This document shows, in pieces, positions 1 through 9,483 of a stretch of 64,000 bases of DNA. The translations under genes were made by a program, and so were the position numbers. How positions within the stretch are numbered: position 1 is the stretch's first letter; the number at the start of each line of letters is the position of its first letter. Below the pieces are notes generated by a model. That model had not been told where the DNA came from, made no database searches, and saw only the letters and a program-made list of their open reading frames with translations. The stretch is from Variovorax atrisoli 110B (GTDB lineage: Bacteria > Pseudomonadota > Gammaproteobacteria > Burkholderiales > Burkholderiaceae_C), in contig NZ_KB907457.1 of the NCBI RefSeq assembly GCF_000382045.1, forward strand, positions 295,195 through 359,194, written 5' to 3'.

Positions 1-1
1 C

Positions 2-145
2 GTCTACCAGGACCCGACCTCCATCGCACAGGAAGGCGGCGCGCCGATCACCGCCGCCATGCGTCCGGCCTTCGAACGCGTTGCTTCCGGCGCGCGCACC
101 GAACTGGCTGCGGCCTTCTCCGTCATCCAGGCCGGCGCCGACTGA
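2..145 (+). CDS. C-terminal end of an unidentified protein (partial)
   Basis: An open frame runs in from the left edge and stops 10 bases before anmK. Its 47 visible residues (beginning VYQDPTSIAQEGG, ending VIQAGAD) show no catalytic motif. In related betaproteobacteria the gene just before anmK is often an M23-type peptidoglycan metallopeptidase, and anmK recycles peptidoglycan fragments, so this could be the tail of such an enzyme. That is inference from gene order only; no M23 metal ligand is in view. Confidence 0.55.
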   Translation, partial: VYQDPTSIAQEGGAPITAAMRPAFERVASGARTELAAAFSVIQAGAD

Positions 146-155
146 TTCCGCGGCG

Positions 156-1283
156 ATGGCGGCCGAGCTTTTCATCGGCCTCATGTCGGGCACCTCTCTC
201 GACGGCGTCGATGGCGTGCTCGCCGACTTTTCAGGCGGACGCATCGCGGTGCGGTCCTACGCGACCGCCCCGTTTCCGGTGGCACTGCGCGCCGAGCTGC
301 TCGCGCTGAACACACCGGGCGACAACGAACTCCACCGCGCCGCACTGGCCGGAAACGGGCTGGCCCGCGCCTACGCGGGTGTCGTCGCCCAGTTGCTGGC
401 CGACAGCGGCACCGACGCCGGTGCAGTCACCGCCATCGGCGCGCACGGCCAGACCGTGCGGCACCGGCCGCTCGAGTTCGACGAGGTCGGCTACACGCTC
501 CAGATCAACAACCCCTCGCTGCTGGCCGAGCTGACCGGCATCGACGTGGTGGCCGACTTCCGCAGCCGCGACCTCGCGGCCGGCGGCCAGGGCGCGCCGC
601 TGGTGCCGGCCTTCCACCGCGCGCTGTTCGCCAGGCCCGACGAGACGGTCGCGGTACTGAACATTGGCGGCATCTCCAACCTGAGCCTGCTGCCGGCCAC
701 CAACAGGCCGGAGGGTACCGTCAGCGTCCTGGGCTTCGACTGCGGCCCCGGCAACGCGCTGATGGACCACTGGTGCCAGGCTCATCAAGGGCAGCCTTTC
801 GACAGCGGCGGCCAGTGGGCGGCCAGCGGAAAGGTGCTGCCCGAGCTGCTCGCGCAGCTTCTGGCGGATCCGTATTTCGCCCGGACGCCACCCAAGAGCA
901 CCGGCCGCGACCTGTTCAACCCCGCCTGGCTGGCGGCGCAGCTCGGCACCACCGCCATGGCCCCGGAAGACGTCCAGGCGACCCTGGCCGAGCTGACCGC
1001 ACACGCCTGCGCAGCGGACCTCAAGAGCTACGGAAAAGATAGCAGGCTGCTGATCGTCTGCGGCGGCGGCGCACTGAACGGCCACCTGCTCGACCGGCTG
1101 CGCGCCCTGCTGCCGGGCGTTGTGGTCGAGGCATCCACAGACCACGGCCTGCCGCCGCTGCAGGTTGAGGCCGCCGCCTTCGCCTGGCTTGCCCGCGCCA
1201 CCGTGCGTCGCGAGCCCGGCAATCTCGCCAGCGTGACCGGCGCGCGCGGCGCGCGGGTGCTGGGCGCGATCTACCCGGCCTGA
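156..1283 (+). CDS. anmK: Anhydro-N-acetylmuramic acid kinase
   Basis: AnmK phosphorylates and opens 1,6-anhydro-N-acetylmuramic acid, giving MurNAc-6-phosphate during cytoplasmic recycling of cell-wall fragments. The 375-residue product fits the family (about 370). The N-terminal phosphate-binding motif GLMSGTSLDGVD is at residues 8-19, followed by the family blocks GAHGQTVRHRP, DVVADFRSRD and the late glycine-rich CGGGALNG. An upstream in-frame methionine at 81 would add 25 residues without family similarity and would overlap the previous gene, so ATG 156 is preferred. The gene starts 10 bases after the preceding stop and may be co-transcribed with it. It converges with the exporter gene that ends at 1291. 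Confidence 0.96.
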   Translation: MAAELFIGLMSGTSLDGVDGVLADFSGGRIAVRSYATAPFPVALRAELLALNTPGDNELHRAALAGNGLARAYAGVVAQLLADSGTDAGAVTAIGAHGQTVRHRPLEFDEVGYTLQINNPSLLAELTGIDVVADFRSRDLAAGGQGAPLVPAFHRALFARPDETVAVLNIGGISNLSLLPATNRPEGTVSVLGFDCGPGNALMDHWCQAHQGQPFDSGGQWAASGKVLPELLAQLLADPYFARTPPKSTGRDLFNPAWLAAQLGTTAMAPEDVQATLAELTAHACAADLKSYGKDSRLLIVCGGGALNGHLLDRLRALLPGVVVEASTDHGLPPLQVEAAAFAWLARATVRREPGNLASVTGARGARVLGAIYPA

Positions 1284-1290
1284 GGCCCGG

Positions 1291-2715
1291 TCAGCCCTGG
1301 CCGGAAACCTCCGGCTGTGCCGGGTGCGGCGCGCGCACTTCCGACGGCAGATGCCAGAAGATCAAGGCAGAAGCGATCGTGATGAGCCCCATGGTCGCAA
1401 AGGTCGCTTGGAAGGCGTCCAGCGTGTGGGCCGGCGTGTCGGTGCCGAAGACGCCGTTGTAGCCCGCCAGCACCGCACCGGCGGCTGCCACGCCCATGCT
1501 CATCGCCAGCATCTGCACCATCGACAGCAGGCTGTTGCCGCTGCTGGCCATGCTGCCGTCCATGTCCTTCAGCGTGATGGTGTTCATGGCCGTGAACTGC
1601 AGCGAATTGACCGCCCCGAATGCCAGCAGCTGCAGCACGTGCAGCGCCATCGGCTGGCCCGGCGCCGTGAGCCCGAAGCTGGCCATGGTGCAGCCCACGA
1701 GGATGGTGTTGATCACCAGCACCTTGCGGTAGCCGTTGCGCCTGATCAGCGGGGTGGCGACGCGCTTCATGGCCATGCCGGCTAGGGCGATCGGCAGCAT
1801 CATCAGCCCGGCGTGCACGGGCGAGTAGCCCATCGACACCTGCAGCAGCAGCGGCACCAGGAAGGGCATGCAGCTGCTGCCCAGCCGCGAGAACAGATTG
1901 CCGATCAGCCCGATGCTGAGCGTGGGCACGCGGAAGAGCGAGGGCGCGAAGAGCGGCTCGGGCGTGCGCGAGGCCCGCAGCCAGTAGCCGGCAATGCTCG
2001 CGAAGCCGAAGATCAGCACGACCAGCACGCCGCCCTGGCGCAGGCCCACGCCGTCCAGCGCGAGCGAGATCGCCACCATGCCGAAGGCCAGCATCGCGTA
2101 GCCCACGCTGTCGAAGCGCTTGAGCGTCACGCCGCGCAGATCGGGCATGTATTTGAGGGTGGCGATGCACCCGAGCAGGCCCACGGGCACGTTGATCAGG
2201 AAGATCCAGTGCCAGGAGGCGTACTGCACCAGCCACCCGCCCAGCGTCGGCCCCAGCAGCGGCCCGATGAGCCCCGGGATGGCCACGAAGCTCATCGCCT
2301 GGAGGAATTCCCCTCGCGGCACCGTCCGCAGCAGGGACAGCCGGCCCACCGGCAGCAGCAGCGCCCCGCCCAGGCCCTGCAGCACGCGCGCCGCCACCAG
2401 CTGGCCCAGGCTGTGCGAAAGCGCGCACAGCACCGAACCCAGCGCGAACAGCACGATGGCCGAGAAGAACACCCGCCGCGTGCCGAAGCGGTCGGCGATC
2501 CAGCCCGAGGCGGGGATCAGCATCGCCATGGTGAGCGCATAGGCCACCACCACCGACTGCATGCGCAGCGGGCTTTCGCCGAGGCTCGCGGCCATCGCCG
2601 GCAGCGCCGTGTTGATGATGGTGGCGTCGAGCGTCTGCATGAAGAAGCCGACGGCGACGAGCCACAGCAGGCTCTTGCGGACGGGATGTTCGGTGGCTTC
2701 GGCCTCGGAAGTCAT
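1291..2715 (-). CDS. mdtD: DHA2-family drug:H+ antiporter, MdtD-like
   Basis: This is a 474-residue inner-membrane major facilitator exporter of the EmrB/QacA (DHA2) type with about 14 membrane segments. The first segment carries LDATIINTALP (residues 29-39) and the loop after the second carries motif A, GWIADRFGTRR (from residue 71). From recall, long stretches match E. coli MdtD closely (FGFFMQ-like start, SWHWIFLINVPVG, LKDMDGSMASSGNSLLSM). No periplasmic adaptor or TolC-like partner lies beside it, so substrate and partner are unknown. A terminator separates it from erpA upstream, so it is probably transcribed alone. The symbol is by family resemblance and should not be read as proof of function. 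Confidence 0.85.
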   Translation of the reverse strand: MTSEAEATEHPVRKSLLWLVAVGFFMQTLDATIINTALPAMAASLGESPLRMQSVVVAYALTMAMLIPASGWIADRFGTRRVFFSAIVLFALGSVLCALSHSLGQLVAARVLQGLGGALLLPVGRLSLLRTVPRGEFLQAMSFVAIPGLIGPLLGPTLGGWLVQYASWHWIFLINVPVGLLGCIATLKYMPDLRGVTLKRFDSVGYAMLAFGMVAISLALDGVGLRQGGVLVVLIFGFASIAGYWLRASRTPEPLFAPSLFRVPTLSIGLIGNLFSRLGSSCMPFLVPLLLQVSMGYSPVHAGLMMLPIALAGMAMKRVATPLIRRNGYRKVLVINTILVGCTMASFGLTAPGQPMALHVLQLLAFGAVNSLQFTAMNTITLKDMDGSMASSGNSLLSMVQMLAMSMGVAAAGAVLAGYNGVFGTDTPAHTLDAFQATFATMGLITIASALIFWHLPSEVRAPHPAQPEVSGQG

Positions 2716-2751
2716 GGGGGGCGGGCTGGGCAGAAAGAAGGGACGGGAACG

Positions 2752-2775
2752 AAAAAGCCGCCCGGAGGCGGCTTT
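2752..2775 (-). terminator. Rho-independent terminator after erpA
   Basis: A perfect 9-base stem (AAAGCCGCC paired with GGCGGCTTT) with a 4-base loop is followed on the minus strand by a T run. It lies 40 bases past the erpA stop. Its stem is nearly the same as that of the terminator after rpsI at 3325-3347. Confidence 0.85.
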
Positions 2776-2815
2776 CTTCTTCAGGCGGGCTGGGGGTTCA
2801 ACGGCATCCGGCGGA

Positions 2816-3181
2816 TCAGGCCGAGAAGCTCGAGCCGCAGCCGCAGGTGCTGGTGGCGTTCGGGTTCTTGATCACGAACTGGGCGCCCTGCAGGTCTTCC
2901 TTGTAGTCGATCTCGGCGCCGACCAGGTACTGGTAGCTCATCGCGTCGATCAGCAGCGACACACCGTTCTTGGTCATGGTGGTGTCGTCTTCGTTGGTGA
3001 TCTCGTCGAAGGTGAAGCCGTACTGGAAGCCGGAGCAGCCGCCGCCCTGCACGAACACGCGCAGCTTGAGGTCGGGGTTGCCTTCTTCGGCGATCAGGTC
3101 GGCCACCTTGGCTGCCGCGCTGTCGGTGAAGATGATCGGCTCGGGCATCTGGGTCTGGATGTTTTCGGCTACGGCGCTCAT
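2816..3181 (-). CDS. erpA: Iron-sulfur cluster insertion protein ErpA
   Basis: ErpA is an A-type carrier that delivers Fe-S clusters to apo-enzymes in the cytoplasm. The 121-residue product has the three conserved cysteine ligands: Cys49 in GGGCSGF, and Cys113 and Cys115 in the C-terminal CGCG motif. The start at 3181 has a strong ribosome site (AAGGAG, 10 bases upstream). An earlier in-frame start would add 47 residues of non-family sequence. It lies downstream of rplM-rpsI but is separated from them by a terminator, so it has its own promoter, which I could not place confidently in 3182-3320. Confidence 0.96.
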   Translation of the reverse strand: MSAVAENIQTQMPEPIIFTDSAAAKVADLIAEEGNPDLKLRVFVQGGGCSGFQYGFTFDEITNEDDTTMTKNGVSLLIDAMSYQYLVGAEIDYKEDLQGAQFVIKNPNATSTCGCGSSFSA

Positions 3182-3324
3182 GGACTGATAACTCCTTGGG
3201 AGGGGGCCGGATGTGCGGCCAATGGGACGAATCCTACTGCAATGAGGCGATCTCGGCAGGCCATGGCCGGCTCGCACCCCATTGCAAGTGGGGTCGGAGC
3301 AACCTGGCACCAGGGCCTCCAATG

Positions 3325-3347
3325 AAAAAGCCGCCCGAAGGCGGCTT
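3325..3347 (-). terminator. Rho-independent terminator after rpsI
   Basis: An 8-base stem (AAGCCGCC with GGCGGCTT) and CGAA-type tetraloop is followed on the minus strand by five T. It sits 24 bases past the rpsI stop and ends the rplM-rpsI transcript. Confidence 0.88.
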
Positions 3348-3370
3348 CTTGTTCGCTTGCAGGAAGCGGA

Positions 3371-3763
3371 TCAGCGCTTGCTGAACTGCTTGCGGCGACG
3401 GGCGGAGTGCAGACCGACCTTCTTACGCTCGACTTCACGAGCGTCGCGCGTCACGTAGCCAGCCTGGCTCAGCACCGACTTCAGACCTGCGTCGTAGTCG
3501 ATCAGCGCGCGGGTGATGCCGTGGCGGGTCGCGCCGGCCTGACCGGATTCGCCGCCGCCGTGCACGTTGACCATCACGTCGAAGGTTTCGAGGTTGTTGG
3601 TCAGCGCGAGGGGTTGCTTCGCGATCATGATCGAGGTTTCACGGCCGAAGAAATCCTGGATGTCCTTGCCGTTGACCGTGATCTTGCCCGAGCCCTTTTT
3701 CAGAAACACGCGGGCGACGCTCGATTTGCGACGGCCGGTGCCGTTGTTCCATTCACCAATCAT
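3371..3763 (-). CDS. rpsI: 30S ribosomal protein S9 (uS9)
   Basis: S9 is a small-subunit ribosomal protein whose C-terminal tail reaches the P-site tRNA. The product is 130 residues, the usual size, with the hallmark GTGRRKSSVARV near the N-terminus, the HGGGESGQAGA block in the middle, and the basic tail ending SARRRKQFSKR. ATG 3763 is chosen because AAGGAG lies 8 bases upstream; the in-frame TTG two codons earlier is not needed. It follows rplM by 12 bases as the second gene of the conserved rplM-rpsI operon. Confidence 0.99.
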   Translation of the reverse strand: MIGEWNNGTGRRKSSVARVFLKKGSGKITVNGKDIQDFFGRETSIMIAKQPLALTNNLETFDVMVNVHGGGESGQAGATRHGITRALIDYDAGLKSVLSQAGYVTRDAREVERKKVGLHSARRRKQFSKR

Positions 3764-3775
3764 TCTCAAGGCTCC

Positions 3776-4207
3776 TTAGATTTCCAGCGTCTTGGGCTGC
3801 TGGGCGGCGTGCGGGTGCTCAGCACCACCGTACACCTTGAGTTTCTTGATCATCGCGTAACCGAGCGGACCCTTGGGCAGCATGCCCTTGACGGCCTTTT
3901 CCAGGGCGCGGCCCGGATGCTTGGATTGCATGTCGCGGAAGTTGGTCGCCGTGATACCGCCCGGGTAGCCCGAGTGACGGTAGTACACCTTGTCGATCGA
4001 CTTGGCGCCGGTGACGCGCAGTTGCGATGCGTTGATGATGACGATGAAGTCACCGGTGTCGACGTGAGGCGTATAAATGGCCTTGTGTTTGCCGCGCAGA
4101 CGGAGAGCAACTTCGCTGGCTACTCGTCCGAGGACCTTGTCGGTCGCGTCAATCACAAACCACTCGTGCGTCACGTCAGCGGGCTTGGCGCTGAACGTTT
4201 TGGTCAT
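3776..4207 (-). CDS. rplM: 50S ribosomal protein L13 (uL13)
   Basis: L13 is an early-assembling large-subunit protein. The 143-residue product has the classical N-terminus (MTKTFSAKPADV, HEWFVIDATDKVLGR), the GKHKAIYTPHVDTGD block and the C-terminal KLKVYGG with QQPKTLEI. Starting at 4207 gives family length; a longer frame upstream adds 35 residues that match nothing. The transcript has a leader of roughly 120 bases from the promoter at 4332-4361. In other bacteria this operon is autoregulated through its leader, but no specific structure is claimed here. Confidence 0.99.
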   Translation of the reverse strand: MTKTFSAKPADVTHEWFVIDATDKVLGRVASEVALRLRGKHKAIYTPHVDTGDFIVIINASQLRVTGAKSIDKVYYRHSGYPGGITATNFRDMQSKHPGRALEKAVKGMLPKGPLGYAMIKKLKVYGGAEHPHAAQQPKTLEI

Positions 4208-4331
4208 GAGTTTTCTCTTGCAAGAAGGTTTGGCGGGCCCTTTTCCACGGTCGGCGTTCCTCTGACGGGAATCTCTTAGGTGGGTTTCGAAGTCTTCGCC
4301 GCGGGGCCACAAAAACGCTGCGAAGCCGACG

Positions 4332-4361
4332 ATTATACGAAGAATGGCCCCGCGCAGGCAA
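4332..4361 (-). promoter_or_regulatory. rplM: Sigma-70-type promoter for rplM-rpsI
   Basis: On the minus strand, TTGCCT and a perfect TATAAT are separated by 18 bases. The predicted start, near 4325, leaves a leader of about 118 bases before the rplM ATG. The site lies in the divergent gap between rplM and rlmJ. Confidence 0.65.
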
Positions 4362-4404
4362 ATTCATGCCTTGGCGGCCCCAACACCGTTACCATCCTCC
4401 CCCT

Positions 4405-5358
4405 ATGTTCAGCTACCGCCACGCCTTCCATGCCGGCAACCACGCCGACGTGCTCAAGCACACGGTGCTGATTGCCACGCTCGACCACCTGCTCGAAAAA
4501 GAGGCAGCTCTGACGGTCGTCGACACCCATGCCGGAGCCGGCCTCTACCGTTTGGACGGCGACTACGCCGGCACTAGCGGTGAGGCTGCCGACGGCGTGC
4601 TGCGCCTCCTTTCCGACAGCAAAACGTCCGACAGCCCCGCCACCCCGGCGAAGCCTGCTATCAAAAAAGCAGCAACCGAGGCCGATGCCCCCTTGGCTGA
4701 CGCCATCGCCCGCTACCTGGGCGTGATCGGCGACTTCAACCCCAAGGGCGGCGCGCGCGTCTACCCCGGCTCGCCCTTCATCGTGCAGCACCTGCTGCGC
4801 GACCACGACAAGCTCAAGCTCTTCGAGCTGCACCCCACCGACGCGCGCACGCTGGACGCCAACATCGCCCAGCTCGAGGCCGGCCGCCAGATCGCGGTGC
4901 TGCGCGAGGACGGTTTCGGCAGTGCCACCAAGTTCCTGCCGCCGCCGTCGCGCCGCGCGCTGGTGCTCATGGACCCCAGCTACGAGATGAAGACCGACTA
5001 CGGCCGCGTGCTCGACTTCATGGCAGAGGCGCTCAAGCGATTCGCCACGGGCACCTACGCGGTCTGGTATCCGATCATTCCGCGGCCCGAGGCGCACGAC
5101 CTGCCGCGCCGGCTCAAGACGATGGCGACCAAGGCCGGCAAGTCGTGGCTCCACGCCACGCTGACGGTCAAGTCCAGCAAGATCACGAAAGACGCCGCAT
5201 CGGGCGCGACGCACCGGCCGGGCCTGCCGGCCAGCGGCATGTTCCTGATCAACCCGCCCTACACGCTGAAGCCGCTGCTGGCGGCCGCGCTGCCGCAGCT
5301 GGTGCAGCGCCTGGGCCAGGACCGCAACGCCGCCTTCTCGCTCGATTCGGACGGCTGA
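4405..5358 (+). CDS. rlmJ: 23S rRNA (adenine2030-N6)-methyltransferase RlmJ
   Basis: RlmJ methylates A2030 of 23S rRNA with S-adenosylmethionine. The 317-residue product has the family N-terminus FSYRHAFHAGNHADVLKH, the SAM-binding DTHAGAG at residues 40-46, YPGSP, ELHPTD, and RFATGTYAVWYPI. The catalytic tetrapeptide is DPSY (190-193) rather than the DPPY recalled for E. coli. An Ala/Pro/Lys-rich insert of about 30 residues (roughly 70-100) explains the extra length over E. coli (about 280). ATG 4405 matches the family start; no good ribosome site precedes it, so it may have little leader. It diverges from rplM. Confidence 0.95.
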   Translation: MFSYRHAFHAGNHADVLKHTVLIATLDHLLEKEAALTVVDTHAGAGLYRLDGDYAGTSGEAADGVLRLLSDSKTSDSPATPAKPAIKKAATEADAPLADAIARYLGVIGDFNPKGGARVYPGSPFIVQHLLRDHDKLKLFELHPTDARTLDANIAQLEAGRQIAVLREDGFGSATKFLPPPSRRALVLMDPSYEMKTDYGRVLDFMAEALKRFATGTYAVWYPIIPRPEAHDLPRRLKTMATKAGKSWLHATLTVKSSKITKDAASGATHRPGLPASGMFLINPPYTLKPLLAAALPQLVQRLGQDRNAAFSLDSDG

Positions 5359-5386
5359 GCAAGCCGCCCTTGTCGCATCTGCCTGC

Positions 5387-6073
5387 CTACTTGCGGCGGC
5401 GGGGCGGCACCACGGCCTTGCGCCGCGCCGGAGCCGGCGCGCGCGCCCGCTGCTGCGGTTCGCTCGAAGCGACGGGCGCCGCCGCATCGCCGGCCTCGAC
5501 CGGCAGGCCGCCGCAGCGCATGCCGTCGCGGTCGATCACCGTCAGCGCCACCTGCTTGATGCCCAGCCCCGTCAGGCCGATCCGGTCGGCCGCCGCGCGG
5601 CTCAGGTCGATGACGCGTCCCGCCGAATAGGGGCCGCGGTCGTTGATGCGCACCAGCACCTCGCTGCCGTTGACGAGGCTGCGCACGCACACGCGCGTGT
5701 TGAATGGAAGCGTCTTGTGGGCCGCCGTCATGGCGCTCATGTCGAAGCGTTCGCCGCTGGCGGTCTTGCGCTGGTGGAACTGGATGCCGTACCACGAGGC
5801 GCCGCCGCGCTCGAAAATTTCGCGCGGCCCGTCGTCGGGAATACCGTCGTCCGGGGCCTGCTCGCCCATGCCGGAGACGGCGAGGTCATAGCGCACCGCG
5901 GGTACGCTGGAGCGCGCGGCCGCGCCCGGAGGTACCGCGATGGCGCGGGGCAGGGGCAGCAGCTTCGTCCCGTCACCGCCGCCTTCGGCGTCGGTGGCAG
6001 GCGGCATGGCGCATCCCGCAAGAACGCAGGTCGCCGCGACAAGCGCCGCCCGGAACCCCGCGCGCCCTCTCAA
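5387..6073 (-). CDS. rlpA: RlpA-like lipoprotein (septal ring lytic transglycosylase family)
   Basis: RlpA proteins are outer-membrane lipoproteins that cleave naked glycan strands at the septum. The double-psi beta-barrel domain lies at about residues 95-185 (GGASWYGIQFHQRKTASGE, NGSEVLVRINDRGPY, RVIDLSRAAADRIG). No SPOR domain follows, only a Pro/Arg/Ala tail. The start is read as TTG at 6073, overlapping the metF stop as TTGA. Only this start gives a signal peptide with lipobox LAGC (Cys21); the next ATG lies after that cysteine and would lose it. It is the last gene of the ahcY operon, an unusual place for a cell-wall enzyme. Confidence 0.85.
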   Translation of the reverse strand: MRGRAGFRAALVAATCVLAGCAMPPATDAEGGGDGTKLLPLPRAIAVPPGAAARSSVPAVRYDLAVSGMGEQAPDDGIPDDGPREIFERGGASWYGIQFHQRKTASGERFDMSAMTAAHKTLPFNTRVCVRSLVNGSEVLVRINDRGPYSAGRVIDLSRAAADRIGLTGLGIKQVALTVIDRDGMRCGGLPVEAGDAAAPVASSEPQQRARAPAPARRKAVVPPRRRK

Positions 6074-6894
6074 TCGAGGCGCTCCAGCACAGCCAGCGTG
6101 GCCGCCGACTGGTTCATCGTGTAGAAGTGCAGCGCCGGCGCGCCGCCTTCCTGCAGGCGCGCGCACAGGTCGGTGACCACATCGAGACCGAAGGCCTTGA
6201 TCGACGCCGTGTCGTCGCCGAAGCTCTGCAGCCGCAGGCGGATCCAGCGCGGGATCTCTGCGCCGCAGGCGTCCGAGAAGCGCATGAGCTGCGTCGAACT
6301 CGTGATCGGCATGATGCCCGGCACGATCGGCGTGTCGAGCCCCAGCTTGCGCACGTCGTCGACGAAGCGGAAATACGCCTCGGGGCTGAAGAAGTACTGC
6401 GTGATCGCCGAGTCGGCGCCCGCCTTCACCTTGGCGGCGAAGGCCTGCAGATCGGCCTCGGGCGAGCGGGCCTGCGGGTGGATCTCGGGGTAGCAGGCCA
6501 CCTCGATGTGGAAGTCGCGGCCGGTCTCCTCGCGGATGAAGCCCACGAGGTCGCTCGCATACTGGAACTCGCCGCCGATGCCGTAGCCGCTGGGCAGGTC
6601 GCCGCGCAGCGCCACCAGGCGCTTGACGCCCATCGCCTTCAACTCGGCGAGCTGCTCGCGCACGGTGGCGCGCGTGGCGCCGATGCACGAGAAGTGGCTC
6701 GCGGCGTCCACGCCTTCGGACAGGATCTCCTGCACCGCACCGAAGGTGCCCTGGTGCGTGGAACCGCCCGCGCCGTAGGTGACCGAGCAGAACTGCGGCT
6801 TGCGCGCATACAGCTGCTGGCGCACCGCGCGCAGCTTGACCGCGCCTTCGGGCGTCTTGGTCGGGAAGAATTCGAAACTCAACGGAAGGCGCAC
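6070..6894 (-). CDS. metF: 5,10-Methylenetetrahydrofolate reductase
   Basis: MetF reduces methylene-THF to methyl-THF with FAD, supplying the methyl group for methionine synthesis. The 274-residue product shows the barrel signatures SFEFFPTKT at the N-terminus, SVTYGAGGST, LRGDLP, CYPEIHPQA and PGIMPI. The start is GTG 6894: AAGGAG lies 6 bases upstream and overlaps the tlyA stop. An upstream in-frame ATG would add 44 unrelated residues lying inside tlyA. Together with ahcY it links both halves of the activated methyl cycle under the SAH riboswitch. Confidence 0.97.
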   Translation of the reverse strand: MRLPLSFEFFPTKTPEGAVKLRAVRQQLYARKPQFCSVTYGAGGSTHQGTFGAVQEILSEGVDAASHFSCIGATRATVREQLAELKAMGVKRLVALRGDLPSGYGIGGEFQYASDLVGFIREETGRDFHIEVACYPEIHPQARSPEADLQAFAAKVKAGADSAITQYFFSPEAYFRFVDDVRKLGLDTPIVPGIMPITSSTQLMRFSDACGAEIPRWIRLRLQSFGDDTASIKAFGLDVVTDLCARLQEGGAPALHFYTMNQSAATLAVLERLD

Positions 6895-6904
6895 CTGCGT
6901 CTCC

Positions 6905-7690
6905 TTAGGAACCGTTCGCCTGAACAGCGCGAACGGCGTGAATGAAAAACTCGCGGTTGCCGTCGCCCCCGGCGATCGGGCTGTCGAACCACTGCAGCAC
7001 CCGCAGGCCGAGCGCCTCGCAGGCATCGCGCAGGCGCTTCTCGACCACCGCGTACAGCGCGTCGTCGCGCACGATGCCGCCCTTGCCGATTTGGCCCGGT
7101 TGCAGCTCGAACTGGGGCTTGACCAGCATCAGCAGGCGCCCTTCATCGGCCATGAATCCGACGACCGCCGGCAGCACCAGCGTGAGCGAGATGAACGACA
7201 GGTCGCCCACGATCAGGTCGAAGCGTGGCCCGCCTTCATCGGCTTCTTCGCCGAGATCGTCGGCCGACAGCGCACGCGCATTGACGCCCTCGATGGCCAC
7301 CACGCGCTCGTCCTCGCGCAGCCGCGCATGCAGCTGTCCGTGGCCGACGTCGACGCCCACCACACGGGCGGCGCCGCGCTGCAGCAGGCAGTCGGTGAAG
7401 CCGCCGGTCGACTGGCCCACGTCGAGGCACAGCCAGCCGGCCGGGTCGATGCCGCTCGCCGCCAGCGCGCCCTCGAGCTTGAGCCCGCCGCGCGAAACAT
7501 AGCGCGCTTCCGCCGCATCGACCAGCTCGAGCTCGGCAGACTCCGGCACGTCGTCCTTGTTCTTGACGACATTGCGCCAGGCGTCGCCCGAGCCCGCGTC
7601 ACGCCAGCGCAAGCCGCCGGCGATGAGCCGCACGGCCTGCGAACGCGACGCGGCCAGGCCGCGCTCCACCAGCAACTGATCGGCGCGCAT
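6905..7690 (-). CDS. tlyA: TlyA family rRNA methyltransferase / putative hemolysin
   Basis: The 261-residue product has an N-terminal S4 RNA-binding domain (MRADQLLVERGLAASRSQA) followed by an FtsJ-like methyltransferase fold. Visible motifs are the SAM-binding LDVGQSTGGFTD (about residues 90-100), VGDLSFIS, and KPQFE, which marks the family. Mycobacterial TlyA 2'-O-methylates cytidines in 16S and 23S rRNA; the target here is not known. It lies 31 bases after ahcY and 10 before metF. A SAM-dependent enzyme in an operon that senses S-adenosylhomocysteine, the product of its own reaction, is a logical placement. Confidence 0.92.
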   Translation of the reverse strand: MRADQLLVERGLAASRSQAVRLIAGGLRWRDAGSGDAWRNVVKNKDDVPESAELELVDAAEARYVSRGGLKLEGALAASGIDPAGWLCLDVGQSTGGFTDCLLQRGAARVVGVDVGHGQLHARLREDERVVAIEGVNARALSADDLGEEADEGGPRFDLIVGDLSFISLTLVLPAVVGFMADEGRLLMLVKPQFELQPGQIGKGGIVRDDALYAVVEKRLRDACEALGLRVLQWFDSPIAGGDGNREFFIHAVRAVQANGS

Positions 7691-7721
7691 GCGCTGCTGC
7701 GGCTGTCGCTGCCACCCCCGC

Positions 7722-9161
<1,440 letters not shown>

Positions 9162-9230
9162 GGGAACTCCAACAAAACTGGTTTGAAAGATGCCGCCGGA
9201 TACGGGAAATGGGCTCACCGCAAGAACAGC

Positions 9231-9298
9231 GGGTGAGCGTCGTTGCGATATGTGGTCCGAGCCTCACGCCTGACGGCGCTGCAACGCTCCTCGGAGGG
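9231..9298 (-). promoter_or_regulatory. SAH riboswitch
   Basis: On the minus strand this leader shows the conserved SAH-II-type aptamer pattern: CCGAGGAGCG, then GTTGC, then AGGCTCGG, then GCAACGACGCTCAC. The helix pairs GAGCGTTG with the 3' CAACG-CGCTC side; CCGAG pairs with CTCGG in the loop to form the pseudoknot. Riboswitches of this class bind S-adenosylhomocysteine and switch on ahcY genes in beta- and gammaproteobacteria. The predicted transcription start falls at its first bases, so the aptamer is the 5' end of the message. Confidence 0.93.
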
Positions 9299-9302
9299 GC
9301 GG

Positions 9303-9331
9303 ATTGTAGACGGGGCGACCGGGCGCGCCAA
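9303..9331 (-). promoter_or_regulatory. Promoter of the ahcY operon
   Basis: TTGGCG and TACAAT on the minus strand are separated by 17 bases. The expected start, near 9296, coincides with the first base of the riboswitch, which supports both calls. Confidence 0.6.
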
Positions 9332-9483
9332 TGCCGCGGGATTTGGCCGCGCCGCAGCTGCCGGGGGGCTGACATCCGGCGTCCCCGGCCCCGTGTTGAC
9401 CTTTGGTTACGATTCTCCCGGGCTCGGTCCAGGAGCCGGCCGGCGCCCTGCCGGGCCCATTCAAAAAGAGAGGGAAGCGTCAC

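Noticed and set aside
9396..9424. A plus-strand promoter (ttgacc) for the duplicated-domain lipoprotein
   Set aside because: The only -10-like words are six bases away; the spacing is wrong.
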